Positions 49,346-57,962 of a stretch of DNA of 64,000 nucleotides are shown here, in pieces (the stretch's first letter is position 1; the number at the start of each line of letters is the position of its first letter). The DNA is from Pseudomonas sp. WS 5079 (GTDB lineage: Bacteria; Pseudomonadota; Gammaproteobacteria; Pseudomonadales; Pseudomonadaceae): contig NZ_JAAQWN010000009.1 in the NCBI RefSeq assembly GCF_012985465.1, forward strand, positions 248,001-312,000. Reading direction: 5' to 3'. The position numbers and the translations under genes were made by a program. The notes under the pieces were generated by a model. The model did not search any database. It had not been told where the DNA came from and saw only the letters and a program-made list of their open reading frames with translations.

Positions 49346-51751
49346 TCAGAACCCCACGCTCGCCTGCACAAAGAACGTACGGGGCTCACCCAGGTAGATC
49401 CCGGAGTTGTTATCGCTGGACCGGGTGTAGTGCTGCTGGTCGAACACGTTTTTCACCCCCACGCCCAGCTTCAGGTTCGACAGTTGCGCGCCAAAGTCAT
49501 AGCCACTGCGCACGTTGACCGACACATACCCCGGGATATCACCGTACTGGCCGTCCGCAGTCGGCTGGGTGATATAGGTGCTGGTGGTACCTGGCGCCCG
49601 CTGCCCGGACTGGGCATACGCATCCAGGTTATGGGTCCAGCGGTTGACCGCATAACGCAGGCCCAGGGTTGCCACTTGCCGCGAGTACAACGGCAGGTCA
49701 CGCCCCTTGAAGGCCACATCACCTTCGGAGGTCGCCTTGGTGTAGGTAAAGCCGGCATTTGCGCTCAGGCCATCCAGGCGCGGGTCAAGGTTGGCCAGGT
49801 CGTAGCGGGCAGAGGCTTCGATACCCGCATGCTTGGTGGCGCCCAGGTTGGTCCAGCCCACGTCATTGCTGACGTACTGCAATTCGTCGGAGAAGTCGAT
49901 GTAGAACAACGTCACTTCGCCGCCCCACACATTGTCGTTGTAGCGGGTGCCGACCTCGTAAGTCTTGGCTTTTTCCGGTTGTAGGCCATTGGCCGTCTGG
50001 TCGCCATTACCGCCCTGGCCCAGCTGGAAATACTGCAGGCTGCCGAAGGACGTTTCGTAGTTGGCGAACAGTTTCCAGGCGTCGGAGACGTGGTACATCA
50101 CGCTCAGTGCCGGCAGCGGTTCGTTGTTCTTGATCTCGCGGCGCTTCTCCTGGACGGGAGTGCCATTGAGTGCCAGTACCGGGCGGTCATGCCATTGGGT
50201 GCGGATGCTTTCAAAGCGGATACCGGGGGTAATCGTCCATTTGCCCACATCGATCTTGTCATCGATATAGAACGCGTTGGCTTCGGTGCCACCAGTGCGG
50301 TCCTGGTACACATGGCCATCACTCTGCGGCCCCGGCGTAGGGACGTTATTGGTCAGGTTCAGGCGTGTGGCCTGTTCGTGCATGCCTTCTTTCAAGTAGC
50401 GGTAGCCCACGCTGACTTCCTGGCTGGTGGGCCCCAGGTCAAAGACATGGGACACCTGTGGCTCGATACCGAAGGTGTAGTAGGTACGCGGATAGGAACC
50501 GATAGTAGCCAGGTCACGGTTGGCGATGTTGCTGCCACGGAAGCTGTCGGAATAGTAAGTCAGCACTTGCGCCTGGGTACGGTCGTCGATCTGGCGGATG
50601 TACTTGAACGAAACATCCTTGCGCCGGCCGCTGAAGTTGTCCCAGTCGCGCACCGACTGGTAAGGGTTGGCGTCGAACTGCTTCTGGGTCAGGCCGCCGG
50701 GCATGTCGGCAGTGGCGTCGTAGTAATGGAAGTTGAGGGTGAAATCGTCCTGATCGGTCGGCGCCCAGTGGGTCTTGAGGATCACATCGTCGATGTCGTT
50801 CCCATTGTTGCTGTCGCGATAACCGTTGCCATTGACCCCGGAATACAGGAGCGCCATGCCAATGCCATTGTCTGCGGTGCCACCGATGAAGGCGTTGTCG
50901 ACATGTTTCCAGCCACCGTGGGAAGAGGTTTGCAGGGTGGTGCCGACCTCACCGGAAAAGGTCTCGGGGATCGCCCGGGTCACGAAGTTGATCACGCCGC
51001 CGACGTTCTGCGGTCCATAACGCACGGAGCCAGCGCCGCGTACCACGTCGATGCTCTCCAGGTTGCCGGCGGAAATCGGTGCCATCGACAACTGGGGCTG
51101 GCCATAGGGCGCGAACGCCGCAGGAATACCGTCGATCAGGACCGTGGAGCGTGGCGACAGGCGCGACGTCAGGCCACGTACACCGACGTTGAGGGAAATA
51201 TCGCTACCGCCGGTGCCGTTGGACTCCTGCACCTGCACCCCGGGAACCCGGCGCAACACGTCGCCGACATTCATCGCGCCCTGCTCCACCATGGCTTCAC
51301 GCCGGATCACCGTACGCGCGCCGGGATGGTTCTGCACCACTTCGGCATTGGCATCGCCCAGCCAATCGCCCACGACCTTGATCGAGGTCGCGCCAAGCTC
51401 CAGGGGCGAGCCCGCTTCACCAGTGCCCTTGGAGGCCGGATGCAATGTCACCGAGCCCGAATCGATCTGGTACTCCAGGCCGCTGCCTTGCAGCAACTGG
51501 CGCAAGGCCTGTTCCGGCGACAGGTTGCCATCGACGGCCGGGGCTTGTTTGCCTGCCACCATCTGCGGGCTGAAAAACACTTGCAGCGAGGTTTGCTGGC
51601 CCAATTGGCTCAGCGCCGCGCCCAAAGGCTGGGCATTGATATGGATGGCATCGTCGGCATAGGCCGCAGGCAGTGCGGCATTGATCGCCAATACCAGGGC
51701 CAGGGGCGCCCAGCGCCAGGTTTTATTGTTGTTCGCAGCGAGTTTTTTCAC
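49346..51751 (-). CDS. fecA: TonB-dependent ferric citrate receptor FecA
   Basis: 801 residues. Signal peptide (APLALVLAINAALPAAYA), a signalling STN domain (about 30-110; NAQPLGAALSQLGQQTSLQV), a plug (VLRRVPGVQVQESNG, ESIDVVRGAGSVRYGPQNVGG) and a 22-strand barrel ending in GEPRTFFVQASVGF, where the final Phe is normal. The last part (GVKNVFDQQHYTRSSDNNSG) closely follows E. coli FecA. It imports Fe(III)-dicitrate and signals through FecR. GTG 51751 with GGGA upstream is preferred; the frame extends to a TTG at 51805 without a ribosome site. It follows fecI-fecR. Confidence 0.9.
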   Translation of the reverse strand: MKKLAANNNKTWRWAPLALVLAINAALPAAYADDAIHINAQPLGAALSQLGQQTSLQVFFSPQMVAGKQAPAVDGNLSPEQALRQLLQGSGLEYQIDSGSVTLHPASKGTGEAGSPLELGATSIKVVGDWLGDANAEVVQNHPGARTVIRREAMVEQGAMNVGDVLRRVPGVQVQESNGTGGSDISLNVGVRGLTSRLSPRSTVLIDGIPAAFAPYGQPQLSMAPISAGNLESIDVVRGAGSVRYGPQNVGGVINFVTRAIPETFSGEVGTTLQTSSHGGWKHVDNAFIGGTADNGIGMALLYSGVNGNGYRDSNNGNDIDDVILKTHWAPTDQDDFTLNFHYYDATADMPGGLTQKQFDANPYQSVRDWDNFSGRRKDVSFKYIRQIDDRTQAQVLTYYSDSFRGSNIANRDLATIGSYPRTYYTFGIEPQVSHVFDLGPTSQEVSVGYRYLKEGMHEQATRLNLTNNVPTPGPQSDGHVYQDRTGGTEANAFYIDDKIDVGKWTITPGIRFESIRTQWHDRPVLALNGTPVQEKRREIKNNEPLPALSVMYHVSDAWKLFANYETSFGSLQYFQLGQGGNGDQTANGLQPEKAKTYEVGTRYNDNVWGGEVTLFYIDFSDELQYVSNDVGWTNLGATKHAGIEASARYDLANLDPRLDGLSANAGFTYTKATSEGDVAFKGRDLPLYSRQVATLGLRYAVNRWTHNLDAYAQSGQRAPGTTSTYITQPTADGQYGDIPGYVSVNVRSGYDFGAQLSNLKLGVGVKNVFDQQHYTRSSDNNSGIYLGEPRTFFVQASVGF

Positions 51752-51835
51752 GTCGTAATCCCAGGAAAGCGCGGCTGTTAATGCAAACCAGTTGCAGTTG
51801 GACAAGAAGACGAAGAACTCGGAAAAAACCTGAAT

Positions 51836-52840
51836 CTAACGTGAAATTATTTCCTGGCTGCCGTCCGGCAGCGTGCGCAGAGCCACCGGCAGGATGTGCG
51901 GCAAGGCCTTGAGCAAGGCATCGGTGTCGTTGGATTTGAACACGCTGGTCAGGCGCAACTCGCTGGCCGCGGTGCTGACCCGCAAGGGTTTTTCGCGGTA
52001 GCGCGAGACTTCCCGCGCCACCTCGGCCAGGCTGGCGTCGTTGAACACCAGCTTGCCGGTCTGCCAGGCCAGCAGTGCCTGGGCGTTGACCGGGCGGGCC
52101 GCCGCGACCGCGCCCTGGTTGTCGATGGATGTCCCCAGGCCCGCCGTCAGTGTGACCACCGGCTGCGCGGCATGCCCTTGCACCTTGACCGTTCCCGCCT
52201 CGACCACCACGCGGGTCTGGTCATCGTCGCGGCGTACATCAAACCGCGTGCCGGTAACCGTCACCTGCCCGGCCCCGGCCCGCACCACAAAAGGCCGGCT
52301 GGTGTCGTGCTCGACGCTGAACAGCGCCTGGCCCTGCTTGAGCTCTATCCCACGCCGGCCCTTTTCGTAGTGCACCGCCACCACGCTGCGGCTGTTGAGG
52401 TCCATCAGCGAGCCGTCGGGCAACGCCACTTGGCGACGCTCACCCAACACCGTGCTGAACTGCGCGTCGTACACCGCCGGATGATCCAGGCCGCTGAACA
52501 GCCCAAGACCCACGGCCACCGCCAGCACACTAGCCGCCATGGCATAGCGCACTGCTCCACGCCGCTTGCGCGGCACAGGCGTATCGACCAGGGCCTGCAA
52601 ACGGCGCTTGGGCAGCAGGTCGGCGGCGCTCCACAGCCCTTGCAGCACCTCGAATTCGTACTGGTGCGCGGGATGCTCCCCACACCATGTGTCGAAAAGA
52701 CACTGGTCCGCATCGCTCAGGGGCTGATCCTGCAAACGCACGAACCACAGCGCCGCCTCGTCACGCACCGCTGCGCTGCCACAGGCACACTCACGGGTAT
52801 CCATCATGGAAGATCCTGTTTCAAAGCGGGCATTGGTCAT
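51836..52840 (-). CDS. fecR: Anti-sigma/signal-transducing regulator FecR
   Basis: 334 residues. The N-terminal cytosolic part (EAALWFVRLQDQPLSDADQ, then FDTWCGEHPAHQYEFEVLQ) is the sigma-binding domain, one membrane segment follows (YAMAASVLAVAVGLGLFSG, about residue 100), then the periplasmic FecR domain (GERRQVALPDGSLMDLNSRS and VTVTGTRFDVRRDDDQ) and the C-terminal STN-contact domain. It relays the state of FecA to FecI. The start overlaps the fecI stop by 4 nt. FecA follows by 85 nt. Confidence 0.92.
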   Translation of the reverse strand: MTNARFETGSSMMDTRECACGSAAVRDEAALWFVRLQDQPLSDADQCLFDTWCGEHPAHQYEFEVLQGLWSAADLLPKRRLQALVDTPVPRKRRGAVRYAMAASVLAVAVGLGLFSGLDHPAVYDAQFSTVLGERRQVALPDGSLMDLNSRSVVAVHYEKGRRGIELKQGQALFSVEHDTSRPFVVRAGAGQVTVTGTRFDVRRDDDQTRVVVEAGTVKVQGHAAQPVVTLTAGLGTSIDNQGAVAAARPVNAQALLAWQTGKLVFNDASLAEVAREVSRYREKPLRVSTAASELRLTSVFKSNDTDALLKALPHILPVALRTLPDGSQEIISR

Positions 52841-53337
52841 GGGGCCAGCGCGTCCAGGCGCTCGCGCAGATGCCGCAGGGTGCGGATCATATACTTTTCC
52901 ACCATGTTTTTAGACAACCCCAGGCGCTCGGCGATTTCCTGTTGGGTCAGGCCCTCGACCTTTTGCCAAATGAAAATCTTGCGGCAATTGAGGGGCAATT
53001 CGGCCAGGGCCCGCTCGATGGAGTCCGCCAACTGCACTGCATGCATGAAATGCTCCGGGTCGCCACTTGGCGGCGCACTCTGGTCAAGACCTTGCAGCTC
53101 CATTGCTTCACGCCGGTCGGCACGGCGATAGGCATCCACCGCAATATTGCGCGCCGTCTGGTGCAAATAGGCACGCGGCTGCTCGACCAGCGCCGCCTTG
53201 GACTCCAATACCCGCACGAATGTATCGTGGGCCAGGTCCTCGGCCTGCTGGCGATTGCGCAAGCGACGCGTCCAGGTCCCGACCAACTCCTCGTAGTACG
53301 CGAAAAAGCCTGGTCTGCGGGGCGGCTGAGGAGTCAT
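52837..53337 (-). CDS. fecI: ECF sigma factor FecI
   Basis: 166 residues of an extracytoplasmic-function sigma factor. Region 2 has RNRQQAEDLAHDTFVRVLES and region 4 has KVEGLTQQEIAERLGLSKNM, then VEKYMIRTLRHLRERL. It directs transcription of fecA after ferric citrate is sensed. A Fur-like palindrome lies about 30 bp upstream, which fits iron control. The order fecI-fecR-fecA is as in P. aeruginosa PA3899-3901. Confidence 0.93.
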   Translation of the reverse strand: MTPQPPRRPGFFAYYEELVGTWTRRLRNRQQAEDLAHDTFVRVLESKAALVEQPRAYLHQTARNIAVDAYRRADRREAMELQGLDQSAPPSGDPEHFMHAVQLADSIERALAELPLNCRKIFIWQKVEGLTQQEIAERLGLSKNMVEKYMIRTLRHLRERLDALAP

Positions 53338-53365
53338 CGAGGATGCACTGGGTAGGCGGGGCGTG

Positions 53366-53384
53366 AATAGTAATGCTTCCTATT
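53366..53384 (-). promoter_or_regulatory. Candidate Fur box upstream of fecI
   Basis: AATAGTAATGCTTCCTATT is a 19-bp imperfect palindrome (7 of 9 base pairs) sharing 10 of 19 positions with the Fur consensus GATAATGATAATCATTATC. It is 29 bp upstream of the fecI ATG. Confidence 0.45.
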
Positions 53385-53483
53385 AAGCAGAGCAATTGCT
53401 GACGGTCGCCCTCCCTGATAATGGCTTCTGACAATAACCATGCCACTGTGCCACTATCCAGTTTTCCTCGGGTGCAGGCCTCC

Positions 53484-54089
53484 ATGACCACCAAGAAAAC
53501 AAATAAACCAAAGACAACCAAGTCGAATAAACAATTCGTCCAGATGTCCGGCGAATTCGGCGTAACCTCAGAGCTGTACCGTCATCATATTCAAGCGTCG
53601 ATTACCTATGGAAACGCCAAGAGTGCTGATGTCGTTGTTTTTTCGCCCACCGGTAACAGGGCAGCACGGGTTGAAGTCAAGTCCGCCTCAATCGAGACCT
53701 GGATTGTTGGCAAGCAAGCACTGCAAGCGGCATCTCATATTGTGTGGGTGTTCGTCTATCTTCCTGAACCTGCCGCCACCATCAGTCCTGCGCAAACCTC
53801 AGAAAACGCTGCAGCAGCCCCCAGGTATTACATCCTCAGCTCAAGTAACGTGAAGAGTATCTACGAAAAAAAAATGGCTCAAGCAATCACGGCACGCGCC
53901 ACTAAAGCGCAAGTCCTCTCCTCGGTCGAAGCCAAAAAAATTCAGGATGCGCAAGGAGAAAGCCTCGACTCGGCCCCCTCCACCGGAAAAGTCACTTCAA
54001 CCAAGGCCCCCATGATTATCTTTGAAGTGGCAGATGTTGATCCTGGATTTAATAAGTGGCACAGGGTGAACGAAGCACTCAAAGGCTGA
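53484..54089 (+). CDS. PD-(D/E)XK nuclease-like hypothetical protein
   Basis: 201 residues from ATG 53484 (222 if ATG 53421 is used; neither has a strong ribosome site). After a basic lysine-rich leader (TTKKTNKPKTTKSNKQF) the core reads FGVTSELYRHHIQASITYGN, then the pattern ADVVVFSPTG...ARVEVKSAS, which has the aspartate and E-x-K spacing of the PD-(D/E)XK nuclease fold; IWV... KQALQAASHIVWVFVYLP follows. It could bind or cut nucleic acid. The function is unknown. Lower GC and odd codon use suggest that it was acquired. No toxin partner or methylase is adjacent. Confidence 0.7.
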   Translation: MTTKKTNKPKTTKSNKQFVQMSGEFGVTSELYRHHIQASITYGNAKSADVVVFSPTGNRAARVEVKSASIETWIVGKQALQAASHIVWVFVYLPEPAATISPAQTSENAAAAPRYYILSSSNVKSIYEKKMAQAITARATKAQVLSSVEAKKIQDAQGESLDSAPSTGKVTSTKAPMIIFEVADVDPGFNKWHRVNEALKG

Positions 54090-54108
54090 CCTGAGACACC
54101 GACGGTTC

Positions 54109-55464
54109 TCACACCAACCGCTTGATCTGCTTATGCCGCCACACCAACCGGTAATAAACCGTCTGCAACCCCAACATCACCAGATAAGTCACCGGGAACG
54201 CCATCCACACCCCTTCCAGGCCAAAGTGTGCATTAAGCAGGTACGCCACCGGCAGCTCCACACCCAGCACGCAGAAGATCGAGATCGCCACCGGCATCAG
54301 CACCACGCCGCTGGCGCGCATGATGCCGCCAATCACCGCCTGGAAGCCGAACACCAGAATGCTCCAGAGCATGATGTGCAGCAGGTGTTCGGCCTGGACC
54401 CGCGCCTGGTCATCGGTGATGAACAGGCCCAGTAGCCAGTGGGACAACACATAGCCCAGCACGATCAGGCCCCCGGTCAGGCACAGGTTGATGGCAAGGC
54501 CGGTGCGCAGGATCGGCCCGATGCGTTCCAGGCGCCCGGCGCCAATGGCCTGGGCGCCGAGGATCGAGGCGGTGATGGCAATCGACAGCGCCGGGAATTG
54601 CACATAGTTGACGATCTGCGTCACCGCGCCATACGCCGCCGTGGCCTGGGAGCCGTGGCCGTTGACCAGCGCCAGGATCACCAGCTCCGACAACGACAGC
54701 ACCACCATCTGCAAGCCGGTGGGCAGGCCGATGCGCAGGACTTTACCGAGGATCGCCCGGTCCAGGCGCAAGGCCGCCAGCAATGCGCGATCCGGCGCCA
54801 TCACATGGTTTTTATGACGCAGGCGCAGCACCAGAAACAGCATGGCCACGGCGTTGGCCACGAGGCCAGCATAGGCCGCGCTCTGGATGCCCATGGGCGC
54901 CAGCCCCAGCCAGCCGCGGATCAGGGCCGGGGTCAGCAACAGGCCAACCACCGTCGAGACCATCAGCGCCAGCAGCGGCGACACCGTATCGCTCACGCCC
55001 CGCAGCAGTTGGGTGTAGAGGATGAACACCAGCAGCAGCGGCATGATCAGCATCATCACCTGGGCATAGCCGACGGCGTCGTCCAGCACATCCAGCGGCG
55101 TGCCCAATGCCTGCATGGCCGGGCGCGCGAACAGGCTGCCGAGCACGGCGGCGAGAATCCCGATCAACGCGCCCAAAGTCAGGGTCGCGCCAGTGATGAC
55201 TTTGACCAGCGCCGTTTCCCCCGCGCCCCAGGCCTGGCCGATCAGCACCGAAGCGCCCGCCCCCAGGCCGATCACCAGGGCGATAAAAAAGAACACGATG
55301 GGAAACATCCCCGACACGGCCGCCAGCGCCTGGGTGCCAAGCATCTGCCCGACATAGATGCCGTTGAGGGTGCCGGAAAAACTCTGGAGGAAGTTGGACA
55401 GCACCATCGGCGCAAGAAAGAACAGGTAGACCTGCCACAGCGGGCGTTGCAAAGGGTTCTGCAT
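54109..55464 (-). CDS. MATE-family multidrug efflux protein
   Basis: 451 residues with twelve membrane segments in two halves. Family marks: FFLAPMVLSNFLQSFSGTLNGIYVG (first helix), SGMFPIVFFFIALVIGLGAGASVLIGQAWGAGE and, in the second half, GLPTGLQMVVLSLSELVILALVNGHG. It exports cationic drugs or metabolites with Na+ or H+. ATG 55464 is the start. It is not near a regulator gene. The convergent nuclease-like gene ends 20 nt away. Confidence 0.9.
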   Translation of the reverse strand: MQNPLQRPLWQVYLFFLAPMVLSNFLQSFSGTLNGIYVGQMLGTQALAAVSGMFPIVFFFIALVIGLGAGASVLIGQAWGAGETALVKVITGATLTLGALIGILAAVLGSLFARPAMQALGTPLDVLDDAVGYAQVMMLIMPLLLVFILYTQLLRGVSDTVSPLLALMVSTVVGLLLTPALIRGWLGLAPMGIQSAAYAGLVANAVAMLFLVLRLRHKNHVMAPDRALLAALRLDRAILGKVLRIGLPTGLQMVVLSLSELVILALVNGHGSQATAAYGAVTQIVNYVQFPALSIAITASILGAQAIGAGRLERIGPILRTGLAINLCLTGGLIVLGYVLSHWLLGLFITDDQARVQAEHLLHIMLWSILVFGFQAVIGGIMRASGVVLMPVAISIFCVLGVELPVAYLLNAHFGLEGVWMAFPVTYLVMLGLQTVYYRLVWRHKQIKRLV

Positions 55465-55550
55465 GAAAAGCGGGGCCTCGGAATGACACAGCGACCGAGG
55501 GGTTATAGCGTATTGGATCCGATCCTGCTGTGTTTTAAACCGCTACCCAC

Positions 55551-56846
55551 CTATCCCAGCATTTCCCGAAGCCGATACCACAACATGCCCAGCGCCAGTA
55601 ACGGCGAGCGTAAAGCCTTGCCGCCGGGAAAGGTCATGTGCGGCACCCGGCTAAAGGTGTCCAGGCCCTGGCTGACACCTGCGTGGATCCCCTCGGCCAG
55701 CAACCGCGCGCACCAGTGCGTGACATTGAGCCCATGCCCCGAATAACCCTGGGCGTAAAACACGTTGGGGTACTGCTGCAACCGTCCAACCTGGGGGAAA
55801 CGATTGGCGGTAATCCCGATTTTGCCGCCCCATTGGAAGTCGATGGCGGTGTTGGCCAGTTGCGGGAATACCTTGAGCATCTTCGGCCGCATATACGCAG
55901 CGATATCCACCGGATCACGCCCCGAATAATGACAGGCGCCGCCGAACAACAGCCGACGGTCCGCCGAAAGCCGGTAGTAGTCCAGGCCGACTTTCTGGTC
56001 GCACAGCGCCAGGTTCTGCGGGATCAGCTCGTCGGCAAGCGCAGCCGGCAACGGTTCGGTGGCGATGATATAGCTGCCGGCCGGCAGCACCTTGCCACTC
56101 AGGCGTGGCTCCAGTTCGTCGAGGTGTGCATTGCACGCCAACACCAGGCTGCCGGCCCGTACGGTGCCACCGGCGCAGCGCACCTGCACGGTGTCGCCAT
56201 GGCTCAGTTGCAACGCCGGGCTGTGCTCGAAAATCCGCACGCCCAGCGCCTCGGCCACGCGGGCTTCGCCCAACACCAGGTTCAGCGGATGCAAGTGGCC
56301 CGAGCCCATGTCCACCAAACCACCGGCGTACAGGGTTGAGCCGACCACCTGCGCCATGTCCTGCGCCGCCACCAGCCGGGTTTGCGCCATGTAACCCTGG
56401 GCGGCCAGGCTGTCCTGCTCGCCCTGGAACGCGGCGAATTGCGCCGGCGTGTTGGCCAACTCGCAAAAGCCCCAGCGCAGGTCGCAGTCGATCCCGTGCT
56501 CACGGATGCGCTCACCCACCAAGGCCACCGAATCGATCCCGGCCCGTTGCAGGTAACGCACGCCCTCCTCGCCCACGTACCGGGTAAAACCCGAAACGTC
56601 ATGGCCAATACCCCGGATCAACTGCCCGCCATTGCGCCCGCTGGCACCCCAGCCAATGCGCCGGGCTTCCAGGAGGATCACCGACAGGCCGCGCTGGGCC
56701 AGCTCGATGGCGGTGTTGACGCCGGTAAAGCCGCCGCCGATCACACACACATCGGCACTCAGGTCCGCAGCCAGTGCCGCGCGCTCGGGCATGGCATTGG
56801 CGGACGCCAGGTAATAGGAACGGGCATGGTCTTGGGACTGGTTCAT
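55551..56846 (-). CDS. FAD-dependent oxidoreductase, gamma-glutamylputrescine oxidase type
   Basis: 431 residues of the DAO/PuuB family. The FAD dinucleotide site is CVIGGGFTGVNTAIELAQRG (about 35-55), followed by GWGASGRNGGQL; the C-terminal part ends the substrate domain with YAQGYSGHGLNVTHWCARL. With the ligase gene upstream it is probably the PuuB/PauB step that oxidises a gamma-glutamylated polyamine. The start ATG 56846 overlaps the binding-protein stop by 4 nt (ATGA). The specific polyamine is inferred from neighbours only. Confidence 0.85.
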   Translation of the reverse strand: MNQSQDHARSYYLASANAMPERAALAADLSADVCVIGGGFTGVNTAIELAQRGLSVILLEARRIGWGASGRNGGQLIRGIGHDVSGFTRYVGEEGVRYLQRAGIDSVALVGERIREHGIDCDLRWGFCELANTPAQFAAFQGEQDSLAAQGYMAQTRLVAAQDMAQVVGSTLYAGGLVDMGSGHLHPLNLVLGEARVAEALGVRIFEHSPALQLSHGDTVQVRCAGGTVRAGSLVLACNAHLDELEPRLSGKVLPAGSYIIATEPLPAALADELIPQNLALCDQKVGLDYYRLSADRRLLFGGACHYSGRDPVDIAAYMRPKMLKVFPQLANTAIDFQWGGKIGITANRFPQVGRLQQYPNVFYAQGYSGHGLNVTHWCARLLAEGIHAGVSQGLDTFSRVPHMTFPGGKALRSPLLALGMLWYRLREMLG

Positions 56847-57931
56847 CGGTTGGACTTCACTTTGCTCCAGGCCCGGGTCATCACACGCATGATGGCGGGG
56901 CTGGGGGTGGTGGAAATGTACAGTTTGTCGAGCACGTCCTGGGGCGGGTACACCTCGGGATTGTTCACCAACTCCGGCGCCATGAAGGCCTTCGCCGCCA
57001 GGTTGGGGTTGGCGTAGCCGACGTAGGTACTGACCTTGGCAATCACCTCGGGGTCCAGCAAGTCGTTGATAAACGCGTGGGCCTGTTGCGGGTTGCTGGC
57101 GTCTGCGGGAATCGCCAGCAAATCGAACCACAGGTTGCTGCCCTCCTTGGGAATCGCATAGGCGATGTTCACGCCGTTATTGGCTTCCTTGGCGCGGTTG
57201 GCCGCCTGGAATACATCGCCGGAGTAACCGAAGGCCACACAGATATCACCGTTGGCCAGGTCCGAGATGTACTTGGAAGAATGGAAATAGGTGATGTATG
57301 GGCGCAGCGTCAGCAACTTGGCTTCGGCCTTTTCATAATCGCTGACCTTCTCGCTGCGCGGGTCCATGCCCATATAGTTGAGGATCGCCGGGAATGCTTC
57401 ATCCGCCGAGTCCAGGAATGCCACGCCGCATTGCTGCAGCTTCTTCAGGTTCTCGGGCTCGAACATCACCGCCCACGAATCAATGTGGTCGATGCCCAGC
57501 ACTTGCTTGACCTTGTCGACGTTATAGCCAATGCCATTGGTGCCCCACAGGTACGGCACCGCATGGGCATTGCCGGGGTCGTTCTGCTCCAGCAGCTTGA
57601 GCAGCTTGGGGTCCAGGTTCGGGTAGTTGGGCAATTGCGCGCGGTCCAATTCAAGGAACGCGCCGGCCTTTACCTGGCGCCCCAGAAAGTGATTGGACGG
57701 CACCACCACGTCATACCCGGTGCGCCCCGCCAGCAGCTTGCCCTCCAAGGTTTCGTTGGAGTCGAACACGTCGTAGACCACCTTGATCCCCGTCTTGGCC
57801 TGGAAGTCGGCCAGGGTGGTCTCGCCGATGTAATCGGTCCAGTTGTAGACACTGACCGTCGGCGCGGCGTGGCTGGCGCTGCTGAACACCGCAGCCAGGG
57901 CCAGTGGGAGAAGCTGTTTGACGAGACGCAT
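56843..57931 (-). CDS. Periplasmic polyamine-binding protein, PotF/SpuD type
   Basis: 362 residues with a signal peptide (LLPLALAAVFSSASHA). Polyamine contacts of the PotF/SpuD group are seen: SVYNWTDYIGETTLADF (aromatic and Asp), YLWGTNGIGYNVDKV, and LWFDLLAIPADA (Trp and Asp). It delivers putrescine or a related diamine to an ABC importer, but no ATPase or permease gene is present in the window, so it must use a transporter encoded elsewhere. ATG 57931 has AAGGTG 6 nt upstream. It lies between the ligase and oxidase genes. Confidence 0.9.
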   Translation of the reverse strand: MRLVKQLLPLALAAVFSSASHAAPTVSVYNWTDYIGETTLADFQAKTGIKVVYDVFDSNETLEGKLLAGRTGYDVVVPSNHFLGRQVKAGAFLELDRAQLPNYPNLDPKLLKLLEQNDPGNAHAVPYLWGTNGIGYNVDKVKQVLGIDHIDSWAVMFEPENLKKLQQCGVAFLDSADEAFPAILNYMGMDPRSEKVSDYEKAEAKLLTLRPYITYFHSSKYISDLANGDICVAFGYSGDVFQAANRAKEANNGVNIAYAIPKEGSNLWFDLLAIPADASNPQQAHAFINDLLDPEVIAKVSTYVGYANPNLAAKAFMAPELVNNPEVYPPQDVLDKLYISTTPSPAIMRVMTRAWSKVKSNR

Positions 57932-57962
57932 ATCGACACCTTTTTTATAGTTGATGATGGAG

